Assembly: GCF_036227325.1 (NCBI RefSeq)
Contig: NZ_CP109467.1
Location: 1,612,001 to 1,676,000, forward strand
From: Streptomyces sp. NBC_01465
Lineage (GTDB): Bacteria > Actinomycetota > Actinomycetes > Streptomycetales > Streptomycetaceae
Length of the DNA: 64,000 nucleotides
Direction of reading: 5' to 3'
Part shown: in pieces, positions 19,815 to 30,592 of the stretch
Layout: each line of letters opens with the position of its first letter
Position numbering within the stretch: position 1 is the stretch's first letter
The notes under the pieces: model-generated
Seen by the model: the letters and a program-made list of their open reading frames with translations, nothing else
Databases searched by the model: none
Told to the model about the DNA's origin: nothing
Translations under genes and position numbers: made by a program

Positions 19815-20237
19815 CTACTTGTCCGGGCCGGCGACGAGCTTGCCGTCCGTGACCTTCACCGGGACCGCGGGGAGCGGCTTGGTGGCCGGGCCCTGGAGGA
19901 CCTTGCCCGTGGTCACGTCGAAGCGGCTGCCGTGGCAGGTGCAGTCGCCCTCGGTCTTCTCGACCGAGGACAGGACGCAGCCCGCGTGGGTGCAGACCGC
20001 GCTGAAGGCCTTGTACTCGCCCTTGGCCGGGCAGCTGACGACGAGCTTCTGGTCGCGGTAGAGCATCGCTCCGCCGACCGGCACCGCGTCCGCCGCGCCC
20101 AGGTCGACCGGGGCGGTCGGGGTGGCCGACGTGCTGCCCTTGGACTCGGTCGAGCAGGCGGTGAGCCCTACGCCTGCGACGCCCGCGAGCGCGGCGCCCT
20201 TCAGCACGGAGCGGCGGGCGGCAGGCAGGCCTGACAT
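19815..20237 (-). CDS. Rieske [2Fe-2S] lipoprotein
   Basis: A 140-residue exported electron carrier. The N-terminus carries a twin-arginine signal (ARRSVLKG) and a lipobox LTAC at about residues 25-28, so it is probably folded and loaded with its cluster in the cytoplasm and then anchored outside. The cluster is bound by CTHAGC and CTCHGSRF, the two Rieske boxes (two Cys, two His), about 16 residues apart. It is a free-standing Rieske domain, not a cytochrome bc subunit; the redox partner is not encoded nearby. Confidence 0.92.
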   Translation of the reverse strand: MSGLPAARRSVLKGAALAGVAGVGLTACSTESKGSTSATPTAPVDLGAADAVPVGGAMLYRDQKLVVSCPAKGEYKAFSAVCTHAGCVLSSVEKTEGDCTCHGSRFDVTTGKVLQGPATKPLPAVPVKVTDGKLVAGPDK

Positions 20238-20312
20238 GGAGTCTCCACTGGTCAGAGGCGTCGGTGACAGAAGCGACGATACCGGTGGAGATCAACGCGA
20301 CCCGCGCAGGGC

Positions 20313-21125
20313 TCAGAGGAAGTCGGCGACGGCGGTACGGAAGCCGTCCGGGTCCTCGGTCCAGGGCAGATGTCCGGCGCCGCGCAGGGTGACGCGGCGT
20401 ACGTCGGGGAGCGCCTCCTCCAGCGAGTCCACGACGCGGCGGGCGCGGATGTCCTTCGCGCCGTCGACGATCAGCACGGGGACCTTCAGCACCTCGCAGC
20501 GGTTGCGGAGGAGGGGGCGGCCCCAGCTGCGCTTGTTCTCGGTGTTGAGGGCGGTGTTCGCCGCCTGGTTGATCGGGAACCAAGGGGTGGCCATCTGCTC
20601 GGCGAGGTCCATGGCGCGGGACCGGTCCTGGAACTCCACCGACCACTGCAGTACGGCGCGTTCGCGGCCCGTCGCCTCCTGCCAGCGGTCCAGGTTCTTG
20701 CCGAGCGCCTTGCGGAAGGCCTTGGAGTACTGCGGGTGCCAGGAGGTGACCGGGTCGATGCCCATGCCCGACACGTACACGATGCGGCTGACGCGGTCCG
20801 GGTGCTCCAGGGCGTAGGCCAGGGCGAGTTGAGCGCCCCAGGAGTGGCCGAGCAGCACGACCTGCTCCAGGCCGAAATGGCGGCGTACGGCGTCGAGGTC
20901 CGCGACCGCGCCGGCCAGGGTGTAGGGGCCTGCGGAGGGTGCGGAGCGGCCGCAGCCGCGCTGGTCCCAGCGGAACACGGTGTGGCCGGGGAGGAGTTGG
21001 GCCACGTCGTCGAGGGTGTCCCAGAGGCCGGGGCCGCCGTGGCAGAGGATCACCGGCGGCCCTTCACCGTCCTGTACGGCCCAGAGTCCGGCGCCGTCGT
21101 CGGTCGTCACCGCAGTGTCGTTCAT
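20313..21125 (-). CDS. Alpha/beta hydrolase, prolyl aminopeptidase-like
   Basis: The 270-residue protein has HGGPGLWDTL (oxyanion region), FRWDQRGCGRS, the nucleophile elbow GHSWGAQ (Ser about residue 96), an Asp in IVDGAKDIRARR and the catalytic His in GAGHLPW. HGGPG and DQRGCG(R)S are the marks of the proline iminopeptidase branch (S33), so N-terminal proline removal or hydrolysis of a related amide or ester is likely. The start is the ATG of MNDTAVTT; the frame runs further upstream but without support. Confidence 0.85.
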   Translation of the reverse strand: MNDTAVTTDDGAGLWAVQDGEGPPVILCHGGPGLWDTLDDVAQLLPGHTVFRWDQRGCGRSAPSAGPYTLAGAVADLDAVRRHFGLEQVVLLGHSWGAQLALAYALEHPDRVSRIVYVSGMGIDPVTSWHPQYSKAFRKALGKNLDRWQEATGRERAVLQWSVEFQDRSRAMDLAEQMATPWFPINQAANTALNTENKRSWGRPLLRNRCEVLKVPVLIVDGAKDIRARRVVDSLEEALPDVRRVTLRGAGHLPWTEDPDGFRTAVADFL

Positions 21126-21200
21126 GGCGCCAGTCTGCCTGCGGAAACGTTTGGCCGCGTGCAATTGCAGATGGGACCAGGCGTGTTGGCCACAGACGAC

Positions 21201-21235
21201 CGCCGCCGCTCCGGACGGAATCCGGAGCGGCGGCG
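21201..21235 (-). terminator. uvrA terminator
   Basis: Stem CGCCGCCGCTCCGG with its perfect complement and a 7-base loop, 20 bp after the uvrA stop. No T-tract. Confidence 0.7.
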
Positions 21236-21254
21236 GGGAGTTGGACCTGCTTGG

Positions 21255-24233
21255 CTACGCCTTGCGGGCGCGCACCGTCTTCTTCGCGGGGGTCGACTTG
21301 GCCGCCACCGTCTTCTTCGCGGCCACCGACTTCTTGGCCGCCGCCTTCTTCGCCGGCTTGCGCGCCGCAGGCGTTCCCGCGTCGCTGATCCGGTCCGCGT
21401 CCAGGATCTCCCGCAGGAACTTGCCCGTGTGGCTCGCCGGGACGCCCGCGACCTGCTCGGGTGTGCCCTCGGCGATGACCAGGCCGCCGCCGCTGCCGCC
21501 CTCGGGGCCCATGTCGATGACCCAGTCCGCCGTCTTGATGACGTCCAGGTTGTGCTCGATGACGACCACCGAGTTGCCCTTGTCGACCAGACCCGAGAGC
21601 ACCTTGATGAGCTTGCTGATGTCCTCGAAGTGCAGACCGGTCGTCGGCTCGTCCAGTACGTAGACGGTGCGGCCCGTGGAGCGCTTCTGCAGCTCGGAGG
21701 CGAGCTTCACACGCTGCGCCTCGCCGCCGGAGAGCGTCGGCGCGGACTGCCCCAACCGTACGTATCCCAGACCGACTTCATTGAGCGTCCGCAGATGGCG
21801 GGCGATCGTCGGGACGGCCTCGAAGAAGTCCAGGCCCTCCTCGATCGGCATGTCCAGGACCTCGGCGATGGACTTGCCCTTGTAGTGGACCTCCAGGGTC
21901 TCCCGGTTGTAGCGCGCGCCGTGGCAGACCTCGCACGGGACGTACACGTCCGGCAGGAAGTTCATCTCGATCTTGATGGTGCCGTCGCCGGAGCAGTTCT
22001 CGCAGCGGCCGCCCTTGACGTTGAAGGAGAAGCGGCCGGGGAGGTACCCGCGGACCTTCGCCTCCATCGTCTCCGCGAACAGCTTGCGAACGTGGTCGAA
22101 GACTCCGGTGTACGTCGCCGGGTTGGACCGGGGTGTGCGGCCGATGGGCGACTGGTCGACGTGGACCACCTTGTCGACCAGGTCGTCGCCGTCGACCCGC
22201 GTGTGCCGGCCGGGGACGGCGCGGGCGCCGTTCAACTCCCTTGCCAGGTGCGTGTAGAGGATGTCGTTGACCAGTGTCGACTTGCCGGACCCCGAGACAC
22301 CCGTGACCGCCGTCAGCACGCCCAGCGGGAAGGCGACGTCGATGTCCTGGAGGTTGTTCTCGCGCGCACCGTGGACCGTGAGCCGGCGGTTCGGGTCGAT
22401 CGGGCGGCGGATGTCCGGGGTCGGGATGGCCCTCTTTCCGGACAGGTACTGACCGGTGATCGACTCCTTGTTGGTCAGCAGCTCCTTGAGCGAGCCGCTG
22501 TGCACGACCTTCCCGCCGTGCTCACCGGCGCCCGGGCCGATGTCGACGACCCAGTCGGCCACCTTGATGGTGTCCTCGTCGTGCTCGACGACGATGAGCG
22601 TGTTGCCCATGTCGCGCAGCCGCACCAGGGTCTCGATGAGGCGGTGGTTGTCGCGCTGGTGCAGGCCGATGGACGGCTCGTCCAGTACGTACAGCACGCC
22701 GACCAGGCCGGAACCGATCTGCGTGGCGAGACGGATGCGCTGGGCCTCGCCGCCGGAGAGCGTGCCCGCGGCACGGTTCAGGGAGAGGTAGTCGAGGCCC
22801 ACGTCCACCAGGAACTTCAGGCGCTCGTTGACCTCCTTCAGGACCCGCTCGGCGATCTTCTTGTCGCGGGCGTTGAGCTTCAGTACGCCCAGGAACTCCG
22901 CGCACTCGCTGATCGACATCGCGGCGACCTGGGCGATGGACTTCTCCATCACCGTGACCGCGAGGACGATCGGCTTGAGGCGGGTGCCGTCACACGTCGG
23001 GCAGGGCACCTCGCGCATATAGCCCTCGAAGCGCTCTCGGCTGGAGTCGCTCTCGGACTCCGCGTGCCGGCGCTTGACGAAGGGGACCGCGCCTTCGAAG
23101 GAGGTCGTGTAGGCGCGCTCGCGGCCGTACCGGTTGCGGTAGCGGACCTCGATCTGGGTCTTGTGACCGTAGAGGAGGGCCTTCTTGGCGCGCTGCGGGA
23201 GTCCGGCCCAGGGGATGTCCGTACGGAATCCGAGCTCTTCGGCCAGGGCGTTGACCAGGCGGTTGAAGTACTCCTTGGTGTGGCCGAGCGACCACGGGGA
23301 GACCGCGCCCTCTTCGAGGGACTTGTCCTCGTCGGGGACGATCAGCTCGGGGTCGACCTCCATGCGCGTACCGATACCGGTGCAGTCGGGGCAGGCGCCG
23401 AAGGGCGAGTTGAAGGAGAAGGAGCGGGGCTCCAGCTCTTCGAAGGAGAGGTCGTCGTACGGGCAGTAGAGGTGCTCGGAGTACATCCGCTCACGCTCGG
23501 GGTCGTCCGCCGCCAGGTCGACGAAGTCCAGGACGACCATGCCGCCGGCGAGACCGAGTGCCGTCTCGACGGAGTCGGTGAGGCGGCGCTTGGCGCCGTC
23601 CTTCACCGTGAGGCGGTCGATGACCACCTCGATGGTGTGCTTCTCCTGCTTCTTCAGCTTGGGCGGGTCGGAGAGCTGGATCGTCTCGCCGTCGACGCGC
23701 GCCCGGCTGTACCCCTTGGTCTGGAGATCGGCGAAGAGGTCGACGAACTCGCCCTTGCGCTCGCGCACGAGCGGGGACAGGACCTGGAAGCGGCTGCCCT
23801 CGGGGAGCTCGAGGACCTTGTCGACGATGGCCTGCGGCGACTGGCGCGAGATGGGGCGGCTGCACTGGGGGCAGTGCGGCTTGCCGATGCGCGCGAAGAG
23901 CAGACGGAGGTAGTCGTAGACCTCGGTGATCGTGCCGACCGTCGAGCGCGGGTTGCGCGAGGTCGACTTCTGGTCGATCGAGACGGCCGGGGAGAGGCCC
24001 TCGATGAAGTCGACGTCCGGCTTGTCCATCTGACCGAGGAACTGCCGGGCGTAGGAGGAGAGCGACTCGACGTAGCGGCGCTGCCCCTCGGCGAAGATCG
24101 TGTCGAACGCGAGGGAGGACTTGCCCGATCCCGAGAGCCCGGTGAAGACGATGAGGGAGTCGCGCGGGAGGTCGAGCGAGACGTTCTTGAGGTTGTGCTC
24201 GCGAGCGCCACGAACGATGAGACGGTCGGCCAC
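21255..24233 (-). CDS. uvrA: Excinuclease ABC subunit A
   Basis: UvrA is the damage-sensing ATPase of nucleotide excision repair. The 992-residue protein has two ABC ATPase modules: Walker [10 protein letters not shown] near residue 35 and GVSGSGKST in the second half; signatures LSGGEAQR (twice); zinc-finger cysteines [19 protein letters not shown] and [14 protein letters not shown]. The start is GTG 24233, giving [14 protein letters not shown], with AGAAAGG upstream. The C-terminus has an extra Lys-Ala tail of about 35 residues ([13 protein letters not shown] and similar), H1-like and likely to bind DNA non-specifically. No TGTCAG-type damage promoter was found upstream, unlike uvrB and uvrC. 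Confidence 0.97.
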   Translation of the reverse strand: MADRLIVRGAREHNLKNVSLDLPRDSLIVFTGLSGSGKSSLAFDTIFAEGQRRYVESLSSYARQFLGQMDKPDVDFIEGLSPAVSIDQKSTSRNPRSTVGTITEVYDYLRLLFARIGKPHCPQCSRPISRQSPQAIVDKVLELPEGSRFQVLSPLVRERKGEFVDLFADLQTKGYSRARVDGETIQLSDPPKLKKQEKHTIEVVIDRLTVKDGAKRRLTDSVETALGLAGGMVVLDFVDLAADDPERERMYSEHLYCPYDDLSFEELEPRSFSFNSPFGACPDCTGIGTRMEVDPELIVPDEDKSLEEGAVSPWSLGHTKEYFNRLVNALAEELGFRTDIPWAGLPQRAKKALLYGHKTQIEVRYRNRYGRERAYTTSFEGAVPFVKRRHAESESDSSRERFEGYMREVPCPTCDGTRLKPIVLAVTVMEKSIAQVAAMSISECAEFLGVLKLNARDKKIAERVLKEVNERLKFLVDVGLDYLSLNRAAGTLSGGEAQRIRLATQIGSGLVGVLYVLDEPSIGLHQRDNHRLIETLVRLRDMGNTLIVVEHDEDTIKVADWVVDIGPGAGEHGGKVVHSGSLKELLTNKESITGQYLSGKRAIPTPDIRRPIDPNRRLTVHGARENNLQDIDVAFPLGVLTAVTGVSGSGKSTLVNDILYTHLARELNGARAVPGRHTRVDGDDLVDKVVHVDQSPIGRTPRSNPATYTGVFDHVRKLFAETMEAKVRGYLPGRFSFNVKGGRCENCSGDGTIKIEMNFLPDVYVPCEVCHGARYNRETLEVHYKGKSIAEVLDMPIEEGLDFFEAVPTIARHLRTLNEVGLGYVRLGQSAPTLSGGEAQRVKLASELQKRSTGRTVYVLDEPTTGLHFEDISKLIKVLSGLVDKGNSVVVIEHNLDVIKTADWVIDMGPEGGSGGGLVIAEGTPEQVAGVPASHTGKFLREILDADRISDAGTPAARKPAKKAAAKKSVAAKKTVAAKSTPAKKTVRARKA

Positions 24234-24421
24234 GCCGGTCCGCACCTTTCTGAAGAGGAGGAGCAGGGGCGGAGCCCCCTTCCCAGGGTATGGGGGGCGC
24301 CTCAGCGATGTCTTGGGAAGACCTGTTGGATGTCTCTCACGAGCCTATAGCACGCACATTCGATTTACGGTCATCGCCGGACAGCTTCACCCGAAGGAGT
24401 GGCGGGCCTATCGTCGGCAGC

Positions 24422-25111
24422 ATGTTGGATCATGCGCGCGACCTGGACTCTGTACGTGAAGCGACCGACCGGCTCCTCGCCGCAGTCGCACCTATGGACA
24501 ACGCGGCACTGGCCGAGCCGTCACGGCTTCCGGGGTGGACGCGCGGCCATGTGCTCGCGCATCTCTCCCGCAATGCCGACGCCCTGGTGAATGTCCTCAC
24601 CGGTCTGCCGATGTACGAGAGCGGCGAGACCCGTGACGCGGACATCGCGCGGGACGCGGGCCGCGATCTCGCCGTACAACTCGCCGACCTGCGGTCCAGC
24701 GCCGAGCGCTTCCAGGAGCGGGGGCGTGTGGCGGCCGACTGGTCGCGGAACGTGGAGCTGCGGAACGGCGTCACCGACGAGGCGGCGCGGATCCCGTTCC
24801 GGCGGTGGATCGAGGTCGAGCTGCACCATGTCGATCTGGGGGTCGGGTACGAGCTGGAGGATCTGCCGGCGGAATTCGTGGAGCGCGAGATCGATTTTCT
24901 GACGGCGCGGTTCGCCGGGCACAAGGACGTTCCGCCGACCGCGCTGGCTGCCGACGGCAGCGGCACGTGGACCACGGGCGGCGGCGCCGAGGGCGGTCCT
25001 GTCGCCGTGAAGGGGTCGGCCGTGGAGCTGCTCGGCTGGCTCGCGGGGCGGGGCGACGGGGCAGCACTGGTCGCCGAAGGGGGCCCGCTCCCCGTACTGC
25101 CCCCGCTATAG
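24422..25111 (+). CDS. Maleylpyruvate isomerase family, mycothiol-dependent enzyme-like protein
   Basis: A 229-residue DinB/MDMPI-fold protein. The N-terminal helical bundle has the family pattern: [22 protein letters not shown] (His-type metal ligand at the third position of HVLAHL), and later the partner ligands in [10 protein letters not shown]. Such proteins bind a divalent metal and use mycothiol for isomerisation or transfer. The C-terminal part resembles the MDMPI C-terminal domain. The ATG at 24422 has no clear ribosome site, but CTATCGT about 8 bases before it could be a -10 box of a leaderless mRNA. It is divergent from uvrA. Confidence 0.8.
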   Translation: MLDHARDLDSVREATDRLLAAVAPMDNAALAEPSRLPGWTRGHVLAHLSRNADALVNVLTGLPMYESGETRDADIARDAGRDLAVQLADLRSSAERFQERGRVAADWSRNVELRNGVTDEAARIPFRRWIEVELHHVDLGVGYELEDLPAEFVEREIDFLTARFAGHKDVPPTALAADGSGTWTTGGGAEGGPVAVKGSAVELLGWLAGRGDGAALVAEGGPLPVLPPL

Positions 25112-25121
25112 GCTGGCGGGT

Positions 25122-25778
25122 ATGACGTACAGCGGAGCGGTGAAGGTCGGCGGCGGGGCGGACGTGCACGAGCTGACGGACCTGATGATCTCCAAGGTCG
25201 CGGTCGGCCCGATGAACAACAACGCGTATCTGCTGCGCTGCCGGGCCACCGGCGAGCAGCTGCTGATCGACGCGGCCAACGACGCCGCGACCCTGCTCCA
25301 GCTGATCGGTGACGACGGCATCGCGTCCGTCGTCACCACCCACCGGCACGGCGACCACTGGCAGGCCCTTGAGGCGGTGGTCGCGGCGACCGGTGCGCGG
25401 ACCTTCGCCGGGCGGTACGACGCCGAGGGCATCCCCGTCGCCACCGATGTGCCCGTCGAGGACGGCGACACGGTCCGGGTGGGGCGCGTCGAGCTGACCG
25501 CGCGGCATCTGGTCGGCCACACGCCGGGGTCGATCGCCCTGGTGTACGACGACCCGCACGGCCACCCGCACGTCTTCACCGGCGACTGCCTCTTCCCGGG
25601 CGGCGTCGGCAACACCTGGGACGACCCGGCGGCCTTCGCCTCGCTGATCGGCGACGTCGAGGCCAAGCTCTTCGCCGTCCTGCCGGACGAGAGCTGGGTC
25701 TACCCGGGGCACGGCGACGACACGACGCTCGGCGACGAGCGGCCGCACCTCGCGGAGTGGCGCGAGCGCGGCTGGTAA
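25122..25778 (+). CDS. Metallo-beta-lactamase-fold hydrolase
   Basis: The 218-residue protein has the metal motif THRHGDHWQAL (HxHxDH form), a second His in HLVGHTPGS, an Asp in FTGDCLF and a last His in YPGHGDDT, so two zinc or iron ions are expected. It is closest to glyoxalase II/persulfide-dioxygenase-like hydrolases. It starts 10 bp after the mycothiol-enzyme-like gene, and a thiol-ester or thiol-conjugate substrate would make sense of the pair (inference). Confidence 0.88.
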   Translation: MTYSGAVKVGGGADVHELTDLMISKVAVGPMNNNAYLLRCRATGEQLLIDAANDAATLLQLIGDDGIASVVTTHRHGDHWQALEAVVAATGARTFAGRYDAEGIPVATDVPVEDGDTVRVGRVELTARHLVGHTPGSIALVYDDPHGHPHVFTGDCLFPGGVGNTWDDPAAFASLIGDVEAKLFAVLPDESWVYPGHGDDTTLGDERPHLAEWRERGW

Positions 25779-25820
25779 ATGCGGGTGCCCGAGGGCGGAG
25801 ACCGCCCTTAGGGTCCCGTC

Positions 25821-26867
25821 ATGACCCCTCCCGTGTATCCGCCCAAGCCCCGTCCCGGTGACCGCGTCGCCGTCGTCTCGCCCGGCGCCGGGCTGCCGGG
25901 GGTCCTTCCGCTGCCGTACGAACTCGGCCTTGAGCGGCTGGAGAAGGACTTCGGGCTCGTTCCCGTCGAGTACGCGGCGACCCGGACGATGGGGTCCACG
26001 CCGCAGGAACGGGCCGACGACATCCACGCGGCGTTCGCCGATCCGGAGATCAAGGCGGTCATCGCCTCGATCGGCGGGGACGACCAGATCACCGTACTGC
26101 CGTTCCTGGACCGGGAGTTGATCCGGGCGAACCCGAAGCCCTTCTTCGGCTACAGCGACAACACCAATCTGCTGGCCTTCCTGTCGAGCACCGGGATCGT
26201 CGGCTACCACGGCGGCTCGGTCATGGTGGAGCTCGGCCGCCCCGTCGCGATGAATCCGCTGACCGCCGACTCGCTGCGCGCGGCGCTCTTCACGTCGGGG
26301 CCGTACGAACTGCGGCCGGCCGAGCGCTTCGCGACGGGCGGCGGCCGGTGGGAGGACCCGGCGACCTTCACCCGCGAGCCCGAGACCCTGCCCGCCGACG
26401 GCTGGTCCTGGGTGAACGCCGACCGGGTCGTCGAGGGGCGCAGTTGGGGCGGGTGCGTGGAGATCGTCGCCTGGCTGCTGATGGCCGACCGCGAGGTGTC
26501 GCACGATCTGTCGGTGTACGACGGCGGGGTGCTCTTCCTGGAGACCTCCGAGGAGATGCCGAGCGGCGAGGAAGTCTTCCGGATCCTGCGCAACATGGGC
26601 GAGCGGGGGCTGCTCCAGCGATTCTCGGCGCTGCTGATGGCGCGGCCCAAGACCTGGTCGTTCGAGCAGCCGCTCTCCCCCGAGGACGGTGCGCGGTACG
26701 CGGCCGAGCAGCGCGCGGCGGTCGAGCGCGCGCTGGCGGCGTACGCCCCGGAGATGCTGACCGTCTTCGACGTACCGCTCGGGCACACCGACCCGCAGCA
26801 GGTCATTCCGTACGGCGGGACCGTCCGCGTGGACGGTCCGGGGCGGCGGATCACCGTCACGTATTAG
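25821..26867 (+). CDS. Peptidase S66, LD-carboxypeptidase / MccF-like
   Basis: The 348-residue protein belongs to the S66 family of murein LD-carboxypeptidases and microcin C immunity (MccF) serine peptidases. Supporting motifs are AVVSPGAG at the start, IGGDDQITVLPFLD, the nucleophile region FFGYSDNTNL (Ser about residue 113), and the later SWGGCVEI and GHTDPQQ, which supply the catalytic Glu/His. No signal peptide is present, so it acts in the cytoplasm, as MccF does, rather than in the wall. A TTAGGGT box six bases before the ATG suggests a leaderless transcript. Confidence 0.87.
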   Translation: MTPPVYPPKPRPGDRVAVVSPGAGLPGVLPLPYELGLERLEKDFGLVPVEYAATRTMGSTPQERADDIHAAFADPEIKAVIASIGGDDQITVLPFLDRELIRANPKPFFGYSDNTNLLAFLSSTGIVGYHGGSVMVELGRPVAMNPLTADSLRAALFTSGPYELRPAERFATGGGRWEDPATFTREPETLPADGWSWVNADRVVEGRSWGGCVEIVAWLLMADREVSHDLSVYDGGVLFLETSEEMPSGEEVFRILRNMGERGLLQRFSALLMARPKTWSFEQPLSPEDGARYAAEQRAAVERALAAYAPEMLTVFDVPLGHTDPQQVIPYGGTVRVDGPGRRITVTY

Positions 26868-27005
26868 GGAGCTTTACGGGCCCTCCTGGCGTTTCATGCC
26901 GCAGCCACAATGCGGCAATGCCCGGACGCAACGATGGTGTGCGCGGCCCGAACCGGTGCCGCGCACACACCACTTCACCGTTACGTCCCGAGTCCTGGAG
27001 GACCC

Positions 27006-28055
27006 GTGTCCGCGTCTGTACGCCCGCTCAGGTGGGCCACCGCTCTCATCGCCGTGTCGACACTGGCGCTGACCGGCTGTGGCGGCTCCTCCGCAGCGCA
27101 GGACGCGGTGGGGGCAGGGAAGAAGCGCACCGCAGCCCTGGCCGCCACCGTACCGAAGGGGACGGTGCTGCGGATCGGGGACCAGAACGAGGCACTGCAG
27201 ACGCTGCTGAAGGCGTCCGGGCAGGACCAAGGGACCCCGTACAAGCTGGAGTTCAGCTCCTTCCAGGGCGGGCCCTCGATCCTGGAGGCGTTCCGGGGCG
27301 GTGCGCTGGACGCCGGGATCGTGGCCGAAACCCCGGCGATCTTCGCGCAGGCGTCGAAGCAGGACGTCGCAGTGGTGGGGGTGCAGCAGGGCAGCCGTAA
27401 CGCGTCCCGGCTGGTGACCGCCGTCGGATCCAGCGCGAAGTCGGTCGCCGACCTCAAGGGCAAGAAGATCGCCTATACGGAGGGGACGACCTTCCAGCCC
27501 GCCGTGCTCAAGGCGCTGAAGAACGCGGGGCTGAAGAAGGACGACGTACAGCTCGTCAATCTGCAGATCCTGGACATCCCTGCCGCGCTGCAGACCAAGC
27601 AGGTCGATGCGGCGGTTCTGACCGAGCCGCTGCGGTCCAAGTACCTGGTGCCGTACGCGGCGAAGGGCGCCCATCTCCTCGACGACGCAACGGACTTGAC
27701 CAGCGGGTTGCAGCTGCTGATCTCCCCGGGCAAGGCCGTCGACGACAAGGCGAAGGCGGCGGCGCTGCGGGATCTCACCGCGCGCTGGACCAAGGCGTCG
27801 AAGTGGGCGAACGCGCACCCGCAGGAGTGGGTCAAGGCGTACTACGTCGATGCCCAGAAGCTCCCCGAGAAGGCCGGCCTGCTGATCAACAAGGCTACGG
27901 GGACGGCGACTTTCCCCACGTACGACGAGGCGGCCAAGGCCCAGCAGGAGGTGGCCGATCTGCTGATCGAGGCGGGGGCGGTGCCAGGTCCGCTGGATGT
28001 GAGCAGCGAGTTCGACCACCGCTTCGAGGCGGCGCAGCAGGAAGCCGCGAAGTAA
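27006..28055 (+). CDS. ssuA: Sulfonate/taurine ABC transporter, substrate-binding lipoprotein
   Basis: A 349-residue type II periplasmic-binding-protein-fold lipoprotein with a signal and lipobox LTGC (Cys near residue 24). The mature part has the family's [14 protein letters not shown] start and the hinge-like LLISPGKAV segment typical of aliphatic-sulfonate-binding proteins. The start is GTG 27006 behind GGAGG. It heads a four-gene operon with a TauD-like dioxygenase, permease and ATPase, so it very likely brings in an organosulfonate as sulfur source. The exact substrate is inferred from neighbours. Confidence 0.88.
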   Translation: MSASVRPLRWATALIAVSTLALTGCGGSSAAQDAVGAGKKRTAALAATVPKGTVLRIGDQNEALQTLLKASGQDQGTPYKLEFSSFQGGPSILEAFRGGALDAGIVAETPAIFAQASKQDVAVVGVQQGSRNASRLVTAVGSSAKSVADLKGKKIAYTEGTTFQPAVLKALKNAGLKKDDVQLVNLQILDIPAALQTKQVDAAVLTEPLRSKYLVPYAAKGAHLLDDATDLTSGLQLLISPGKAVDDKAKAAALRDLTARWTKASKWANAHPQEWVKAYYVDAQKLPEKAGLLINKATGTATFPTYDEAAKAQQEVADLLIEAGAVPGPLDVSSEFDHRFEAAQQEAAK

Positions 28056-28086
28056 CCCACCCCGTACCAGGACGAGGAGATTCATC

Positions 28087-29046
28087 ATGACCACTACTGC
28101 CAAGGCCCTTGATGTGACCCGGATTTCGGGCCGGATCGGCGCTGTCGTCGACGGCGTGGAGCTGTCCGGGGAGCTGCCGGACGCGACCGTCGCCGCCATC
28201 GAAGAGGCGCTGTACGCCCACAAGGTGGTGTTCTTCCGGGGGCAGCAGCATCTGGACGACGCGGCGCACGAGGCGTTCGCGCGCCGCCTCGGGCACCCGG
28301 TCTCGCATCCGACCGTTCCCTCCGCCGACGGGCGGTACGTCTTCGAGCTGGACGCCACCAAGGGCGTGCGCGCCAATCAGTGGCACACCGATGTGACGTT
28401 CGTGCCCGCCTATCCGAAGGCGTCGATCCTGCGGGCGCTGGAGATTCCCGAGCGCGGCGGGCACACGATCTGGGCCAATACGGCGGCCGCGTACGCCGAA
28501 CTGCCCGAGCCCTTGCGGGTGTTGGCGGACTCGCTGCATGCCGTGCACAGCAACGACTACGACTACGCGGAGCGCGTGCATCTGCGTCCGGAGCTGGGCG
28601 AGGAGGTCGCCAAGCTCTTCCGGCAGGTGTTCGTGTCGACGAAGTTCCAGACCGAGCACCCGGTGGTACGGGTGCATCCGGTGACCGGGGAGCGGTCGCT
28701 GCTGCTGGGCAATTTTGTGCAGCGGATCGCGGGGCTGCCGTCCTCCGACAGCCGGGCGCTGATCGATCTCTTCCAGCGCTACATCGAGCGCCCCGAGAAC
28801 CTGGTGCGCTGGCAGTGGCAGGTCGGCGACGTGGCGATCTGGGACAACAGGGCCACGCAGCACTACGCGGTCGCCGACTACGACGAACTGCCGCGCGTGG
28901 TACGGCGGATCACGCTCGACGGGGATGTTCCGCAGGGGGTCGACGGGTTCCGCTCGCGGCTGGTGGAGCCGTCCGTGGCGCCGCGGGTTCCGGGTCTCGT
29001 ACCGGCCGAGGAGCTGGAGCGCGAGCGGCTGGGCGGGGCGGCGTGA
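28087..29046 (+). CDS. TauD/TfdA-family alpha-ketoglutarate-dependent dioxygenase
   Basis: A non-haem iron(II) oxygenase that cleaves a carbon-sulfur bond, releasing sulfite (taurine or another alkylsulfonate). The 319-residue protein has the iron ligands in NQWHTDVTF (His and Asp) and in TQHYAVADY (distal His), and the alpha-ketoglutarate-binding Arg in the last 30 residues ([10 protein letters not shown]). It starts 31 bp after the binding protein and overlaps the permease start as GTGA. Its product, sulfite, would feed cysteine synthesis. Confidence 0.92.
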   Translation: MTTTAKALDVTRISGRIGAVVDGVELSGELPDATVAAIEEALYAHKVVFFRGQQHLDDAAHEAFARRLGHPVSHPTVPSADGRYVFELDATKGVRANQWHTDVTFVPAYPKASILRALEIPERGGHTIWANTAAAYAELPEPLRVLADSLHAVHSNDYDYAERVHLRPELGEEVAKLFRQVFVSTKFQTEHPVVRVHPVTGERSLLLGNFVQRIAGLPSSDSRALIDLFQRYIERPENLVRWQWQVGDVAIWDNRATQHYAVADYDELPRVVRRITLDGDVPQGVDGFRSRLVEPSVAPRVPGLVPAEELERERLGGAA

Positions 29047-29888
29047 CCGCGTCGGTCCAGACCGCCCCGGTCGAGGTACCGGCCGCCGTACCCGCGAAGG
29101 CTGCGCGGGTACGGCGGCCGGTGGGGCGGCTCGGGCGGCGGGTGCCGTTCGCCCGGGCCGTGGGGCCGCTGGTGCTGCTCGCCGTGTGGTGGGTGGCGTC
29201 GGCGGCCGGGTGGCTCGATCCGCAGACGCTCGCCTCGCCGTCGGATGTCGCCACCACCACCGGGGATCTGATCGCCGGCGGTGAGCTGCAGAAGCATCTG
29301 CTGGTGTCGCTCCAACGGGCCGCGCTGGGGCTTGCGTTCGGGGTGTCGGCGGGTGTGCTGCTCGCGCTCGCGGCCGGACTGTCCCGGGTCGGCGAGGCGC
29401 TCCTCGACGGGACGCTGCAGCTACTGCGGTCGCTGCCGATCCTGGCGCTGGTGCCGCTCGCGATCCTGTGGTTCGGGATCGGCGAGGAGGTCAAGGTCAT
29501 TCTCGTGGCGCTCGGCACGCTCTTCCCCGTCTACATCAATACGCACGCCGCGCTGACCGGGCTCGATGTGCGGTACGCGGAGCTGGCGCAGACGCTGGGG
29601 CTCTCGCGCACGGCGTTCCTGCGGCGGATCGTGCTGCCGGGGGCGGCTCCCGGGTTCTTCACGGGGCTGCGGATCTCGGTGACCGTGTCATGGCTGGTGC
29701 TGGTGGTGAGCGAGCAGATCAACGCGTCCAGTGGGATCGGATATCTGATGACGCAGGCGCGGACGTTCGCCCGTACGGATGTGATCGTGGTCGGCCTGGT
29801 CGTCTACGGGGTGCTGGGGCTGGCCTCGGACACGCTGGTGCGGCTGGTGGAGCGGAGGGTGCTGGCATGGCGTACGACACTGGGCTGA
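29043..29888 (+). CDS. ssuC: Sulfonate ABC transporter permease
   Basis: A 281-residue permease with six hydrophobic helices and the ABC coupling motif EAxxxG in the form [26 protein letters not shown] (around residues 180-205). It starts at GTG 29043 overlapping the dioxygenase stop, and its 3' end overlaps the ATPase start by 22 bp. The longer frame upstream is a shadow of the dioxygenase gene. Confidence 0.93.
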   Translation: MTASVQTAPVEVPAAVPAKAARVRRPVGRLGRRVPFARAVGPLVLLAVWWVASAAGWLDPQTLASPSDVATTTGDLIAGGELQKHLLVSLQRAALGLAFGVSAGVLLALAAGLSRVGEALLDGTLQLLRSLPILALVPLAILWFGIGEEVKVILVALGTLFPVYINTHAALTGLDVRYAELAQTLGLSRTAFLRRIVLPGAAPGFFTGLRISVTVSWLVLVVSEQINASSGIGYLMTQARTFARTDVIVVGLVVYGVLGLASDTLVRLVERRVLAWRTTLG

Positions 29889-30592
29889 GCGTACGGATCG
29901 AGGGGCTGCAGCGGGTCTTCGACGGGCGGGCCGTGCTCGACGGGGTCGAACTGTCGCTGCGCCCCGGGGAGTTCGTGGCCCTGCTCGGGCACAGCGGGTC
30001 GGGCAAGTCGACGCTGCTGCGGGCCGCCGCGCGGCTGGACCAGGGGGTCACGGGGACGGTCGACGTACCCGAGGCGCGGTCGGTGGTCTTCCAGGATCCG
30101 CGACTGCTGCCGTGGGCGCGGGTGCTGGAGAACGTGACGCTCGGACTGCGCGGCGGCGATGCTGCCGTACGGGCGCGGGAGGCACTGGCGGAGGTCGGGC
30201 TCGCGGAGAAGGAGCGGGCCTGGCCGGGGACGCTGTCGGGCGGCGAGGCGCAGCGGGTCGCACTCGCGAGGGCGCTGGTGCGCTCGCCGGAACTGCTGCT
30301 GCTCGACGAGCCGTTCGGGGCGCTCGACGCGCTGACGCGGCTGCGGATGCACGGGCTGCTGCGGCAGTTGTGCGAGCGCCACCGGCCCGCCGTACTGCTG
30401 GTGACGCACGACGTGGACGAGGCGCTCGCCCTGGCGGACCGGGCGCTGGTACTGACCGGCGGCCGGCTGTCGCTCGACGTGCCCGTCGAACTGCCGGCCG
30501 GCCGGTCGCGCACCTCCCCGGAATTCGCCGCGCTCCGCACGCGGCTCCTCCTGGAGCTCGGGGTCGTCGAGGTGTCAGACGCGGTTACTTGA
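29867..30592 (+). CDS. ssuB: Sulfonate ABC transporter ATP-binding protein
   Basis: A 241-residue ATPase with Walker A GHSGSGKST, Q-loop VVFQDPRLLPW, signature [15 protein letters not shown], Walker B LLLLDEPFGALD and His switch VTHDVDEAL. It is short for the family because it lacks a regulatory C-terminal domain. The start is ATG 29867 with GGAGGG eight bases upstream. It closes the sulfonate operon and overlaps the convergent next gene by 8 bp. Confidence 0.95.
   Translation: MAYDTGLSVRIEGLQRVFDGRAVLDGVELSLRPGEFVALLGHSGSGKSTLLRAAARLDQGVTGTVDVPEARSVVFQDPRLLPWARVLENVTLGLRGGDAAVRAREALAEVGLAEKERAWPGTLSGGEAQRVALARALVRSPELLLLDEPFGALDALTRLRMHGLLRQLCERHRPAVLLVTHDVDEALALADRALVLTGGRLSLDVPVELPAGRSRTSPEFAALRTRLLLELGVVEVSDAVT

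Noticed and set aside
20370..24350. A 1326-residue plus-strand open frame opposite uvrA
   Set aside because: Antisense shadow of uvrA; Asp/Val/Arg-rich without any domain.
24234..24421. A LexA (SOS) box upstream of uvrA (CGAATGTGCGTGCT)
   Set aside because: Only the left half-site resembles CGAAC; the right half does not fit GTTCG.
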